Positions 15,710 through 23,116 of a DNA stretch of 23,116 nucleotides are shown piece after piece. Source of the stretch: JBLIKP01 sp047635375. GTDB lineage: Bacteria; Bacteroidota; Bacteroidia; Sphingobacteriales; Sphingobacteriaceae. Under the pieces are notes generated by a model that was given only the letters and a program-made list of their open reading frames with translations, did not search any database and was not told where the DNA came from. The translations under genes and the position numbers were made by a program. The DNA is taken from NCBI GenBank assembly GCA_047635375.1, contig JBLIKP010000032.1:1-23116 (forward strand). The letters are read 5' to 3'. Positions within the stretch are counted from its first letter, which is position 1. Each line of letters starts with the position of its first letter.

Positions 15710-16470
15710 TTGAGAAATTAAATTCCAAATGGATAAATCCTAGTTATGAAAAAGCAGGCCCCATCTTGGTTTTCCTGCATGAAGGATTGGGAAGTATACG
15801 CATGTGGAGCTCATTTCCTCAGAATTTATGTGATTCTTTAGGTTTACGCGGGTTCATTTTTGAGCGTGAAGGATATGGGAAGTCAATGCCCATCCGCGAG
15901 AAGCGAAAGAAAGATTACTTGCACATTCAGGCGGTAGAAGTTCTCCCCAAAATGATTAAGCACCATCTCCCGAATCAAGATTTTATCCTTGTCGGACACA
16001 GTGATGGAGGAAGTATCGCTTTGATCTTTGCTGCCAATTGTGCGTCGGAAAATTTGAAAGGAATTGTGACTGTGGCAGCCCATAGCTTTGTGGAGGATAT
16101 AAGCCTTTCAGGGATTGAAGAGGCTATGGAGGTTTATAAAAAAGGAAGGCTTAAAGTTTCATTGGAAAAGCACCATGGAGAAAAAACGGAAGAAACTTTT
16201 TTCGCTTGGGCTGATACCTGGCTAAACTCAGAATTCAAAACGTGGAATATTTTGGAGGAAATAAAATCGGTGAAGTGCAAGGCTTTAATAACCCAAGGCA
16301 GCGCCGATGAATACGGTACTCCGTTGCAGGTTTCTGAGGCCTGTAAGGCAATTGGTGAAAATGCTAAAGGCCATTTATACGCTGGTTTAGGGCATTCCCC
16401 GCATCGCCAAGATGAGAATATGGTGCTAAAGGATTTGGTGTCAATGATGGAGGAATTGATTGCCGAATAA
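15706..16470 (+). CDS. alpha/beta-hydrolase, overlapping mfd
   Basis: A 254-residue alpha/beta hydrolase of the MhpC-like type. LHEGLGSIRMW (24-34) provides the oxyanion loop, GHSDGG (97-102) the nucleophile Ser99, GSADEYGT the acid Asp201 and GLGHSPH the His230. All three catalytic residues are present; a lid region (about 125-180) is charged and helical. The substrate is unknown. The ATG shares four bases with the mfd stop, which implies coupled translation, but I see no functional link to DNA repair. It is followed by a stretch with a palindrome (16480-16492) and a weak terminator (16506-16523). Confidence 0.85.
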   Translation: MIEKLNSKWINPSYEKAGPILVFLHEGLGSIRMWSSFPQNLCDSLGLRGFIFEREGYGKSMPIREKRKKDYLHIQAVEVLPKMIKHHLPNQDFILVGHSDGGSIALIFAANCASENLKGIVTVAAHSFVEDISLSGIEEAMEVYKKGRLKVSLEKHHGEKTEETFFAWADTWLNSEFKTWNILEEIKSVKCKALITQGSADEYGTPLQVSEACKAIGENAKGHLYAGLGHSPHRQDENMVLKDLVSMMEELIAE

Positions 16471-16479
16471 AATAATTCC

Positions 16480-16492
16480 TTAGGTCACCTAA
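16480..16492. repeat. 13-bp palindrome upstream of the reductase gene
   Basis: TTAGGTcACCTAA is a perfect 6-bp inverted repeat around one central base. It lies 62 bases before the -7 box of the reductase gene, in the range of an operator. It may equally be chance. Confidence 0.3.
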
Positions 16493-16505
16493 ATTTTATG
16501 GAATT

Positions 16506-16523
16506 GGGGTGCGGAATAACCCC
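16506..16523 (+). terminator. weak terminator of mfd-hydrolase
   Basis: GGGGT (16506-16510) pairs with ACCCC (16519-16523), loop of 8, followed after one G by five T (16525-16529). Short stem, so strength is uncertain. Confidence 0.5.
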
Positions 16524-16553
16524 GTTTTTATTTCCCTAATCCATCAATATTCC

Positions 16554-16561
16554 TAATTTTG
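16554..16561 (+). promoter_or_regulatory. -7 promoter box of the reductase gene
   Basis: TAATTTTG is an exact TAnnTTTG match, 23 bases before the ATG at 16585. The -33 element is weak. Confidence 0.55.
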
Positions 16562-16584
16562 CAAGTCAATTAAAACTAGGAAAA

Positions 16585-17661
16585 ATGGCCCATTTTCATA
16601 CACTTACCGTAAAGGATATCCGTAACGAAACTGATGATTGTATTTCGATTGCGTTTGACATCCCAGAAAATTTAACGAAAGACTTTGAGTATACTCATGG
16701 CCAATATTTAACCCTTAAGGTTAAAGTGAATGGTGAAGAGGTTCGTCGTTCGTACTCAATTTGTAGCAGCCCCGTTTCGGGTGAGCCACTTCGAATTGCC
16801 GTAAAGCAGGTCGACAATGGTAGAGCATCTACCTTTTTAAACAAAACTTTACAACAAGGTGCCAAGTTGGAGGTTATGCCGCCAATGGGTAATTTCTTTA
16901 CTCAACTTGATTCAAAAAATAAAAAGCAATACGTAGGAATTGCAGCTGGAAGTGGGATTACTCCTATCATGTCAATTCTTAAAACCGTATTGCATCACGA
17001 ACCTGAAAGTACTTTTACTCTTTTCTACGGCAATCGTGAAGAGTTAAGCATTATTTTCCGTGAGGAGTTAGTAAACATCAGAGATAAGTATCACGGACGT
17101 TTCAAAATTCACCACCTTTTAAGCCGCGATGAAAATGCCGATAAGCAAAACCGTGGTCGTTTAACGGGTGAGAAAATCAAGGCTTTAGCTTCTGAGTACT
17201 TAGACGCTAAAATCGACTCAGAATTTTTCATGTGTGGGCCAGAGCCAATGATTGTGAATGTTTCTGAAGGACTTGAAGAAATTGGTGTTCCAAAGGCGAA
17301 AATACACGTTGAGTTGTTTTCTGCTCCCGTGACTTCAGCCGAAAAGAACACTGTAAAGGCAAGCGCGGGTACTTCTGGAGCCTGCATGGTAACGGTTATC
17401 ATGGACGGTGAAGAAATTGAATTCCCTCTTGAAACAAGTGGCGAGTCTATCCTAGATGCAGCGTTAGAAAACGACGTTGATGTTCCTTTTGCTTGCAAGG
17501 GTGCGGTTTGCTGTACGTGTAAAGCTAAGGTTATCGAAGGAACGGTAGAGATGGAAATGAACTTCGCCCTATCTGAAGAGGAAGTTGAAGAAGGTTTCAT
17601 TCTAACTTGCCAAGCTCATCCAACTTCACCAAAGGTGGTGGTTGATTACGATGCGATGTAA
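16585..17661 (+). CDS. PaaE-type NAD(P)H:ferredoxin-fused flavin reductase
   Basis: The 358-residue protein carries electrons from NAD(P)H through FAD to a [2Fe-2S] cluster. It has an FAD domain (1-110; RSYS at 55-58), an NAD(P) domain (about 112-225; GSGITP at 122-127, CGPEPM at 217-222) and a C-terminal plant-type ferredoxin (about 265-358) with Cys304, Cys309, Cys312 and Cys342 in a C-x4-C-x2-C-x29-C pattern. This is the architecture of PaaE, the reductase of phenylacetyl-CoA epoxidase, and of related reductases for desaturases and hydroxylases. None of paaABCD is in the window, so I give no gene name; the partner oxygenase is elsewhere and may differ. It has its own promoter, and the gene is followed after 48 bases by gldA. 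Confidence 0.9.
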   Translation: MAHFHTLTVKDIRNETDDCISIAFDIPENLTKDFEYTHGQYLTLKVKVNGEEVRRSYSICSSPVSGEPLRIAVKQVDNGRASTFLNKTLQQGAKLEVMPPMGNFFTQLDSKNKKQYVGIAAGSGITPIMSILKTVLHHEPESTFTLFYGNREELSIIFREELVNIRDKYHGRFKIHHLLSRDENADKQNRGRLTGEKIKALASEYLDAKIDSEFFMCGPEPMIVNVSEGLEEIGVPKAKIHVELFSAPVTSAEKNTVKASAGTSGACMVTVIMDGEEIEFPLETSGESILDAALENDVDVPFACKGAVCCTCKAKVIEGTVEMEMNFALSEEEVEEGFILTCQAHPTSPKVVVDYDAM

Positions 17662-17678
17662 GTAATTTTTAACTTACA
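17657..17678. other. small hairpin at the end of the reductase gene
   Basis: TGTAAGT (17657-17663) pairs with ACTTACA (17672-17678) around 8 bases. It spans the stop codon. No T tract follows, so it is at best a weak terminator or stability element. Confidence 0.3.
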
Positions 17679-17709
17679 CACTCGTTAGGCTTATCCCAAT
17701 TAAATAAAC

Positions 17710-18621
17710 ATGTCAGTAGTTGTAAAAAATCTCACCAAGGTCTATGGCACTCAAAACGCGGTAGACAACGTTTCTTTTTCGGCAGAACCTGGGAAGATTC
17801 TTGGATTTTTGGGTCCAAATGGTGCTGGAAAAAGCACAACGATGAAAATCATCACCTGTTTTATCCCTCAAACCGCGGGAAGCGTTACGGTGTGTGGCCA
17901 TGATGTGGTAAGCGATTCAATGGCGGTGCGATCGAAGGTGGGCTACCTTCCTGAGCATAACCCGCTTTATCTTGACATGTACGTGAAGGAGTATTTACAC
18001 TTCATCGCCGATCTTCATGATTTGGGGAAAAATGCAAAGGATCGCGTCACTGAAATGATTGAGCTAACCGGACTAGGAAAAGAGCAGAATAAAAAAATCG
18101 AAGCCCTTTCAAAAGGTTATCGACAGCGAGTAGGTTTGGCTCAGGCCATGCTACATGATCCTGAGGTGTTGATTTTAGATGAGCCTACAACAGGGCTTGA
18201 CCCAAATCAGTTGAAGGAGATCCGCGCACTTATCAAGAAAATTGGTCAGGAAAAAACGGTAATTCTTAGTACACACATCATGCAAGAGGTGGAGGCCATT
18301 TGCGACAAGGTTTTAATCATTAATAATGGCAAAATCGTTGCCAACGACGATACTGCAAATCTTCGAAGCTTGGGAGGACGAAAAATCTTCCTCGTGGAGT
18401 TTAGCAAACAAGTAGACGCAAGTAAGCTTTTCGCATTAAACGGAATAAATAAAGTGTCGCATCTTGAGGGCGGGAAATATAGACTTGAAGCCGAAATGAA
18501 TGTCGACGCTCGTGAAGCTGTATTTAAATTCGCCGTCGCCGAAGAGGTAACCCTCCTTTCGTCAGAACAAAAAGAAGAATCACTTGAAGATGTTTTCAGA
18601 AAATTAACGCAAAATAATTAA
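17710..18621 (+). CDS. gldA: gliding-motility ABC transporter ATPase GldA
   Basis: The 303-residue protein is a single ABC ATPase: Walker A GPNGAGKST (35-43), signature LSKGYRQR (133-140), Walker B LILDEPTTGLDP (154-165), H-loop His189 in STHIM. The C-terminal ~80 residues form the extension seen in the CcmA/NatA/GldA branch. The name GldA, rather than a generic ATPase, follows from the downstream gldF and gldG genes. In gliding flavobacteria the GldA/F/G transporter is needed for movement, but its cargo is not established. gldA, gldF, gldG and the DUF4340 gene are separated by 4, -7 and 6 bases and form one operon. No promoter is seen in the 48-base gap before gldA. Confidence 0.92.
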   Translation: MSVVVKNLTKVYGTQNAVDNVSFSAEPGKILGFLGPNGAGKSTTMKIITCFIPQTAGSVTVCGHDVVSDSMAVRSKVGYLPEHNPLYLDMYVKEYLHFIADLHDLGKNAKDRVTEMIELTGLGKEQNKKIEALSKGYRQRVGLAQAMLHDPEVLILDEPTTGLDPNQLKEIRALIKKIGQEKTVILSTHIMQEVEAICDKVLIINNGKIVANDDTANLRSLGGRKIFLVEFSKQVDASKLFALNGINKVSHLEGGKYRLEAEMNVDAREAVFKFAVAEEVTLLSSEQKEESLEDVFRKLTQNN

Positions 18622-18625
18622 CGCG

Positions 18626-19354
18626 ATGCTAGCTATTTATAAGAAAGAAATCGCCGGATTTTTAAGCTCGTTTACTGCCTACATTATAATTGGAGTTTTC
18701 CTTTTGGTAATGGGTCTTTTTATGTGGGTTTTTCCAGATACAAACGCTTTGGATTACGGGTATGCAACCCTAGACGGACTGTTTGACATGGCGCCTTGGG
18801 TGTTTATGTTTCTAGTTCCTGCGGTAACCATGCGGTCATTCTCTGAAGAGAAAAAACAAGGTACGATTGAGCTTTTAGCCACTCGTCCGCTTAGCGATAT
18901 TCAAATTATCCTAGGGAAATATTTTGCCAACCTAACCTTAGTGCTTTTCGCACTAATTCCCACCTTGGTTTATTATTTCAGTATTTATCAATTGGGTTTG
19001 GAGCCCGGCAATATTGATTCGGGTGGTGTTCTTGGCTCCTACATTGGGCTATTTCTTTTAGGCGCAGCATTTGTGGCCATTGGGATTTTCTCAAGCTCCA
19101 TCACCGAAAACCAAATCGTGGCTTTCACACTAGCGGTTTTTATTAGCTTTTTCTGTTTTATGGGATTTGAGTATATCAGTTCACTTACACAGTTAGGAAG
19201 TGTTGATTACTTGATTCAGTGGCTAGGGATTAACGCGCATTACGAGAGCATTAGTCGTGGAGTTCTTGATACCCGTGATGTAATTTATTTTGTTGGTTTA
19301 GTTTCATTATTTCTGGCGTTTACGCGCACAGTTTTAGGAAGTAGAAAATGGTAA
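18626..19354 (+). CDS. gldF: gliding-motility ABC transporter permease GldF
   Basis: The 242-residue membrane protein has six predicted helices (about 17-37, 58-73, 100-120, 135-158, 168-188, 217-237) and the ABC-2 type permease motif RSFSEEKKQGTIELLATRPL (about 70-90) on the cytoplasmic side, the place of contact with the ATPase. It would form the channel with GldA. The start is 4 bases after the gldA stop and the end overlaps gldG by seven bases. Confidence 0.93.
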   Translation: MLAIYKKEIAGFLSSFTAYIIIGVFLLVMGLFMWVFPDTNALDYGYATLDGLFDMAPWVFMFLVPAVTMRSFSEEKKQGTIELLATRPLSDIQIILGKYFANLTLVLFALIPTLVYYFSIYQLGLEPGNIDSGGVLGSYIGLFLLGAAFVAIGIFSSSITENQIVAFTLAVFISFFCFMGFEYISSLTQLGSVDYLIQWLGINAHYESISRGVLDTRDVIYFVGLVSLFLAFTRTVLGSRKW

Positions 19355-21075
19355 CAGGGAAAATGGGAAACGAAAACAACACTAAAAAACGCGGAATAAA
19401 AGGCCAGGCAATATTTGAGCTTGTGGCCCTTGTTCTTGTAATAATTTTCGTGAACATCATAGGTTCATACGTTTTTACAAGATTTGATTTCACCAAAGAA
19501 AAACGATACAGCCTCGCTGAAGCGACCAAAGATGTGGTTAGCAATCTTGACGATATCGTTTTTGTAAGGGTTTACCTTGAAGGAGATTTTCCTGCAGGAT
19601 TTAAGAAGTTAAGAAATAGCACAAAGGAACTTTTGGATGAATTTCGCGCTTATGGGGGAAACAATATTCAATACGAGTTTATAAATCCGCTTGACGGGAA
19701 AAGCGAGCCACAGCAGCGCGATATAGTCCAGCAGTTAGCAGGGATAGGTCTTCAGCCTACGAGCTTACAAGTAAAAACGGACGGTGGAAGTCAGCAGAAA
19801 ATCATTTTCCCAGGGGCAATAATAAGCTACCGAGGAAAAGAAATCCCTGTTCAGTTATTACAACAACAAGTTGGAAAGCCTGCCGAAGAAACATTAAATG
19901 CCAGCACACAAGGTTTAGAATATCAATTTGCCAATGCTTTAAAAAAGCTGACAGTGAAGAAGGTGACAAAGGTTGCATTTCTTGAAGGGCATGGGGAATT
20001 GGATTCTTTACACGTTAAGGATTTAGCAACAAACCTTCGGCAATATTACCGCACCGATAGAATTGATTTACAAGATATTGATCCTTCCAAACTGAAGGAG
20101 GCATTAGATTTATTAAATACTTACCAGCTTATAATCGTTGCTAGGCCAATTGAAAATTTTCAAGAGGCAGAAAAATTCCTGATCGACCAATTTGTGATGG
20201 CTGGCGGGAAAGTGATCTGGATGGTTGATGCGCTTCAGGTGTCAATGGATAGTCTTGGAGCGACTGGATCAACAACTGCAATTTCAAGAGATATTGGACT
20301 AGACGATATGTTTTTCAAGTATGGTGTTCGGATAAATACTAATCTTGTTCAAGATTTAAATTGTTCTGGAATCCCATTAACCGTAGGTCAACAAACGGAA
20401 TTATTCCCTTGGTTATTTTTTCCAATAATGATGCCTACTGGGGATCATCCTATTATTAAAAATGTGGATGGAGTGCTTGGCCAATTCGTAAATACAATAG
20501 ATTACATTGATGTGGGTGGGACGAGAAAAACTACGTTACTTCACACTTCCCCTTATAGTAAGTTGCTTTACGCGCCTGTTCGAGTGAATTTAAATACAGT
20601 AACAGTCGAACCAAACCCTGAGCAGTTTAAGGTCTCTAAAGCTCCCGTTGCCGTTTTGCTTGAAGGAGAGTTCCCGTCGGTTTTTGAAAACCGATTAATT
20701 CCAAATAGCGGAATGACTTACCAACCATTGATTAAGTCAAAACAAACTCAAATGATTGTTATCGCTGATGGCGATATGGCAGAGAACTATGTTTCACCTA
20801 AGGATGGGTCTTTTTACCCTCTTGGTTACGATAGATTTACCCGTCAAACTTATGCTAACATGGCATTTCTAAATAACTGCATCGACTTTTTAACCGATGA
20901 GACTGGATTAATGGGTGTTAGGACAAAAGAAATTAAACTAAGATTATTGAATAAGGCAAAAGTAAGTGCTGAAAAGTCTACATGGCAGATTATCAATATG
21001 GTAATTCCGGTGCTTTTGGTTCTGCTTTTTGGATTATTCTATTCTATTTGGAGAAAAAATAAATACGCTAGATAA
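19348..21075 (+). CDS. gldG: gliding-motility ABC transporter accessory protein GldG
   Basis: The 575-residue protein has one transmembrane helix near the N-terminus (about 25-45) and one at the C-terminus (about 548-567, VIPVLLVLLFGLFYSIW). Between lies a large periplasmic domain of the ABC-transporter auxiliary type, with FLEGHGELDS (about 210-220) and the VIWMVDALQVS segment. The start overlaps the end of gldF by 7 bases. An ATG at 19363 (residue 6) is an alternative start; I keep the longer form because of the tight overlap but cannot decide. It is required for gliding in studied flavobacteria; the function is otherwise unclear. Confidence 0.92.
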   Translation: MVTGKMGNENNTKKRGIKGQAIFELVALVLVIIFVNIIGSYVFTRFDFTKEKRYSLAEATKDVVSNLDDIVFVRVYLEGDFPAGFKKLRNSTKELLDEFRAYGGNNIQYEFINPLDGKSEPQQRDIVQQLAGIGLQPTSLQVKTDGGSQQKIIFPGAIISYRGKEIPVQLLQQQVGKPAEETLNASTQGLEYQFANALKKLTVKKVTKVAFLEGHGELDSLHVKDLATNLRQYYRTDRIDLQDIDPSKLKEALDLLNTYQLIIVARPIENFQEAEKFLIDQFVMAGGKVIWMVDALQVSMDSLGATGSTTAISRDIGLDDMFFKYGVRINTNLVQDLNCSGIPLTVGQQTELFPWLFFPIMMPTGDHPIIKNVDGVLGQFVNTIDYIDVGGTRKTTLLHTSPYSKLLYAPVRVNLNTVTVEPNPEQFKVSKAPVAVLLEGEFPSVFENRLIPNSGMTYQPLIKSKQTQMIVIADGDMAENYVSPKDGSFYPLGYDRFTRQTYANMAFLNNCIDFLTDETGLMGVRTKEIKLRLLNKAKVSAEKSTWQIINMVIPVLLVLLFGLFYSIWRKNKYAR

Positions 21076-21081
21076 AAAATT

Positions 21082-22116
21082 ATGAAGAAGAATGGAATTA
21101 TTGTTCTTGTGCTGTTGGTGTTGGCTGGATTGTCAGCTTTTCTTGTTATAAATAAAAATAAAGGAACACTTTCTGGAAGTGTCAACGATTTCGCAGTAGA
21201 AGATACTGCCGCAGTCACCCGGATTTTCATCATTGAAAAAAATGGCGAAAATGTAACTTTATCTCGTGAAAATGGTCCTTGGGTTGCTCAAGGAAATGTT
21301 CCTATTGAGAAAAATCAAATTAAACTATTGCTTGAAACTATTCGTGCGATGGAAATAAAAAGTCCGGTCCCAACCCAAGCTGAGCAGGAGGTTTTAAGAG
21401 ATTTAGCAACAAAAGGAAAAAAGGTAGAAATATATACAAACGGTAAAAAAGCTAAAACCTTCTATATGGAAGGAACAACTCCTGATGAGTTAGGAACTTA
21501 TATGCTTTTAGAAGGTGCTAATCATCCATCTGTAGTTCATGTTCCTGGCTTTTACGGTTACCTGACTTCTAGATTTTTCACCGACATAGTTTTATGGAAA
21601 GACCGAAGTGTGTTTTCTGAAGCGCCCAATAATATAAAAACTATTGAAGTGAGTTATCCTGACATTAAAGGAAATGGCTTCAAATTAGAAGTTTACAACG
21701 ACAAGTTTATCACACTTTCAAATGCCAAAGGTGATACCGCCACGGGAGATGTTGATGGGGAATTTCTGCGCTATTATTTAAGCGCATTTTCCAATGTAAA
21801 TATGGAGTCGCATAATTCAGGACTTAGTGCATTTCAAAATGATAGCGTTTTATTAAAAGGGCATTTCGCTGAAATTGATTTGATGACCCATTCAGGAAAT
21901 TCAATAAATGCTAAGCTTTACAGAAAGCCATTGAGTGTCCGTAATAAACAACAAACTGATCAAGACGGCAACCTGCTTCCCTTCGATAGCGATAGAATGT
22001 TTATAGATATAAATGGCTCTAGAAAGCTTGTCCTTGCTCAATTTTTTGTTTTTGATAAACTGCTGGCGTTCTACAGCGATTTCTTTGCGAAAGAACGTGA
22101 AGAACTTAAATTGTAA
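21082..22116 (+). CDS. DUF4340 protein, probable fourth component of the Gld transporter operon
   Basis: The 344-residue protein has one N-terminal helix (about 4-22), so it is likely anchored with its C-terminal bulk in the periplasm. The remainder matches the DUF4340 pattern: a repeat-like 'V..I.I.K.GE.VTLSRENGPW' near 45-68 and again TRFFTD...WKDRSVF. DUF4340 genes often follow GldG-like genes in ABC-2 operons of other phyla, so the protein may hold or load GldG, but no experimental role is known to me. It starts 6 bases after gldG and is followed by dnaN after a 101-base gap. Confidence 0.85.
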   Translation: MKKNGIIVLVLLVLAGLSAFLVINKNKGTLSGSVNDFAVEDTAAVTRIFIIEKNGENVTLSRENGPWVAQGNVPIEKNQIKLLLETIRAMEIKSPVPTQAEQEVLRDLATKGKKVEIYTNGKKAKTFYMEGTTPDELGTYMLLEGANHPSVVHVPGFYGYLTSRFFTDIVLWKDRSVFSEAPNNIKTIEVSYPDIKGNGFKLEVYNDKFITLSNAKGDTATGDVDGEFLRYYLSAFSNVNMESHNSGLSAFQNDSVLLKGHFAEIDLMTHSGNSINAKLYRKPLSVRNKQQTDQDGNLLPFDSDRMFIDINGSRKLVLAQFFVFDKLLAFYSDFFAKEREELKL

Positions 22117-22217
22117 TTACGAGTATTATCAATTAATTTAGGACTCTCTTAGAAATTGGGGTATGCCTAATTATCTGCCAATAAGGCTCAAGAAGAAATA
22201 AAATATATAAAGTAAAC

Positions 22218-23116
22218 ATGAAATTTATTGTATCCACTTCAGCACTTTTGAAAAACCTACAGTCTGTAGGCGGTGCGCTTGTTTCAAGTAATGTGCTTCC
22301 TATTTTGGATAACTTTCTATTCGTTATTAACGATGGGGTTTTAACCATTACTGCAACGGATCTTCAAACTTCCATGACTACTACTATTAATGTAGAATCT
22401 AAGGAGAATGGAAAAATTTGTATCCCTTCAAAAATTTTAATGGATACCCTTAAAACTTTCCCTGAGCAGCCAATTACATTTGATGTTAATATCGATACTT
22501 TTGGAATTGAGATTACCACAGACAACGGAAAATATAAATTAGCTGGTGAAAATGGTGATGATTATCCGGAAATTCCAAAAGAAGATGGAACCTCGAAAAT
22601 CGATTTAGCTTGTGGTGTTTTAGGTGATGCAATAGGGAAGTGTTTATTCGCAGTGAGTTCTGACGAACTTCGTCCTGCAATGACAGGTGTTTACTGCCAA
22701 ATGAATAATGACAATGTGCTTTTTGTGGCTACTGATGCTCACAAACTAGTTCGTTATAAAAGAACTGATGCAAAAGCAGATGTCGCTTCTTCTTTTATTC
22801 TTCCTAAAAAAGCGTTAACACTTTTAAAGAATTCTCTTCCCGACAACGATATTAATGTGACTGTGGGTTATAACTCAACTCACGCATTCTTTAATTTCGA
22901 CCATTTGAACATGGTTTGTCGTTTAATCGATGAGAAATACCCAGATTACCAAGCGGTAATCCCTACTGAGAATCCCAATAAACTTACTATTGAGCGTCAA
23001 GTATTCTTAAATGCACTTAAGCGTGTTGCTATTTTCGCAAATAAAACTACCCATCAAGTAAGATTAAAGGTAGCAGGAAGCGAGCTTAATATAAGCGCAG
23101 AAGATGTTGATTTCAG
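22218..23116 (+). CDS. dnaN: DNA polymerase III sliding clamp, beta subunit (3' end missing)
   Basis: Reading begins MKFIVSTSALLKNLQSVGGA and stays open for 299 codons to the window edge; a complete DnaN has about 370 residues, so roughly 70 are cut off. The first domain (about 1-120), the second with DELRPAMTGVY and ATDAHKLVRYK (about 155-185), and the start of the third (LIDEKYPDYQAVIPT) are present. It forms the ring clamp that holds DNA polymerase on DNA. The start has no Shine-Dalgarno, only an A-rich aaagtaaac before the ATG. Its position downstream of a gldG/DUF4340 pair is, as I recall, frequent in Flavobacteriales. Confidence 0.97.
   Translation, partial: MKFIVSTSALLKNLQSVGGALVSSNVLPILDNFLFVINDGVLTITATDLQTSMTTTINVESKENGKICIPSKILMDTLKTFPEQPITFDVNIDTFGIEITTDNGKYKLAGENGDDYPEIPKEDGTSKIDLACGVLGDAIGKCLFAVSSDELRPAMTGVYCQMNNDNVLFVATDAHKLVRYKRTDAKADVASSFILPKKALTLLKNSLPDNDINVTVGYNSTHAFFNFDHLNMVCRLIDEKYPDYQAVIPTENPNKLTIERQVFLNALKRVAIFANKTTHQVRLKVAGSELNISAEDVDF

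Overview
The window looks like a chromosomal segment of a Bacteroidota bacterium, most likely of the order Flavobacteriales. The evidence is: (i) complete gldA-gldF-gldG gliding-transporter genes next to dnaN; (ii) several perfect or near-perfect Bacteroidota promoter -7 boxes (TAnnTTTG) in front of genes; (iii) a short 63-residue bS21; (iv) mature secreted proteins that begin Gln-Asp-Thr after the signal peptide; (v) lipoproteins with acidic residues just after the lipidated Cys; (vi) A+T-rich DNA with almost no Shine-Dalgarno sequences. I see no plasmid, phage, IS, CRISPR or rRNA/tRNA signature.

Layout. 1-215 (minus) is the 3' part of a broken S23-type four-helix-bundle gene that runs off the left edge; 216-431 holds no convincing gene. 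A strong minus-strand terminator (432-461) closes an acyl/propionyl-CoA carboxylase beta-subunit gene (482-2023, minus). From 2101 to 7816 lies the least familiar part: three minus-strand genes for related outer-membrane barrel-like proteins (two in tandem, one further on) surround two plus-strand tandem-duplicated von Willebrand A (vWA) lipoproteins. I recognise the domain types but not the system, and this is the best candidate here for something undescribed.

From 7852 to 10499 (minus) there is dnaK followed, beyond a two-way terminator, by a small esterase. The 269-bp divergent gap between dnaK and rpsU carries two plus-strand promoters and two small hairpins. On the plus strand follow rpsU, xerC, a short hibernation-promoting factor gene with the one clear Shine-Dalgarno sequence in the window, a strong terminator, then mfd (TTG start) overlapping an alpha/beta hydrolase gene by four bases. 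Next come a PaaE-type flavin/ferredoxin reductase and a compact run of gldA, gldF, gldG and a DUF4340 gene, and finally dnaN, cut by the right edge.

How the genes work together. gldA/F/G encode an ABC transporter (ATPase, permease, accessory subunit) needed for gliding in characterised flavobacteria, and the DUF4340 protein is probably its fourth component. rpsU and hpf both act on the 30S ribosome. mfd, xerC and dnaN are housekeeping DNA-maintenance genes. The vWA/barrel cluster is plausibly a cell-surface module: its lipoproteins and barrels would meet at the outer membrane, but its role cannot be read from sequence.
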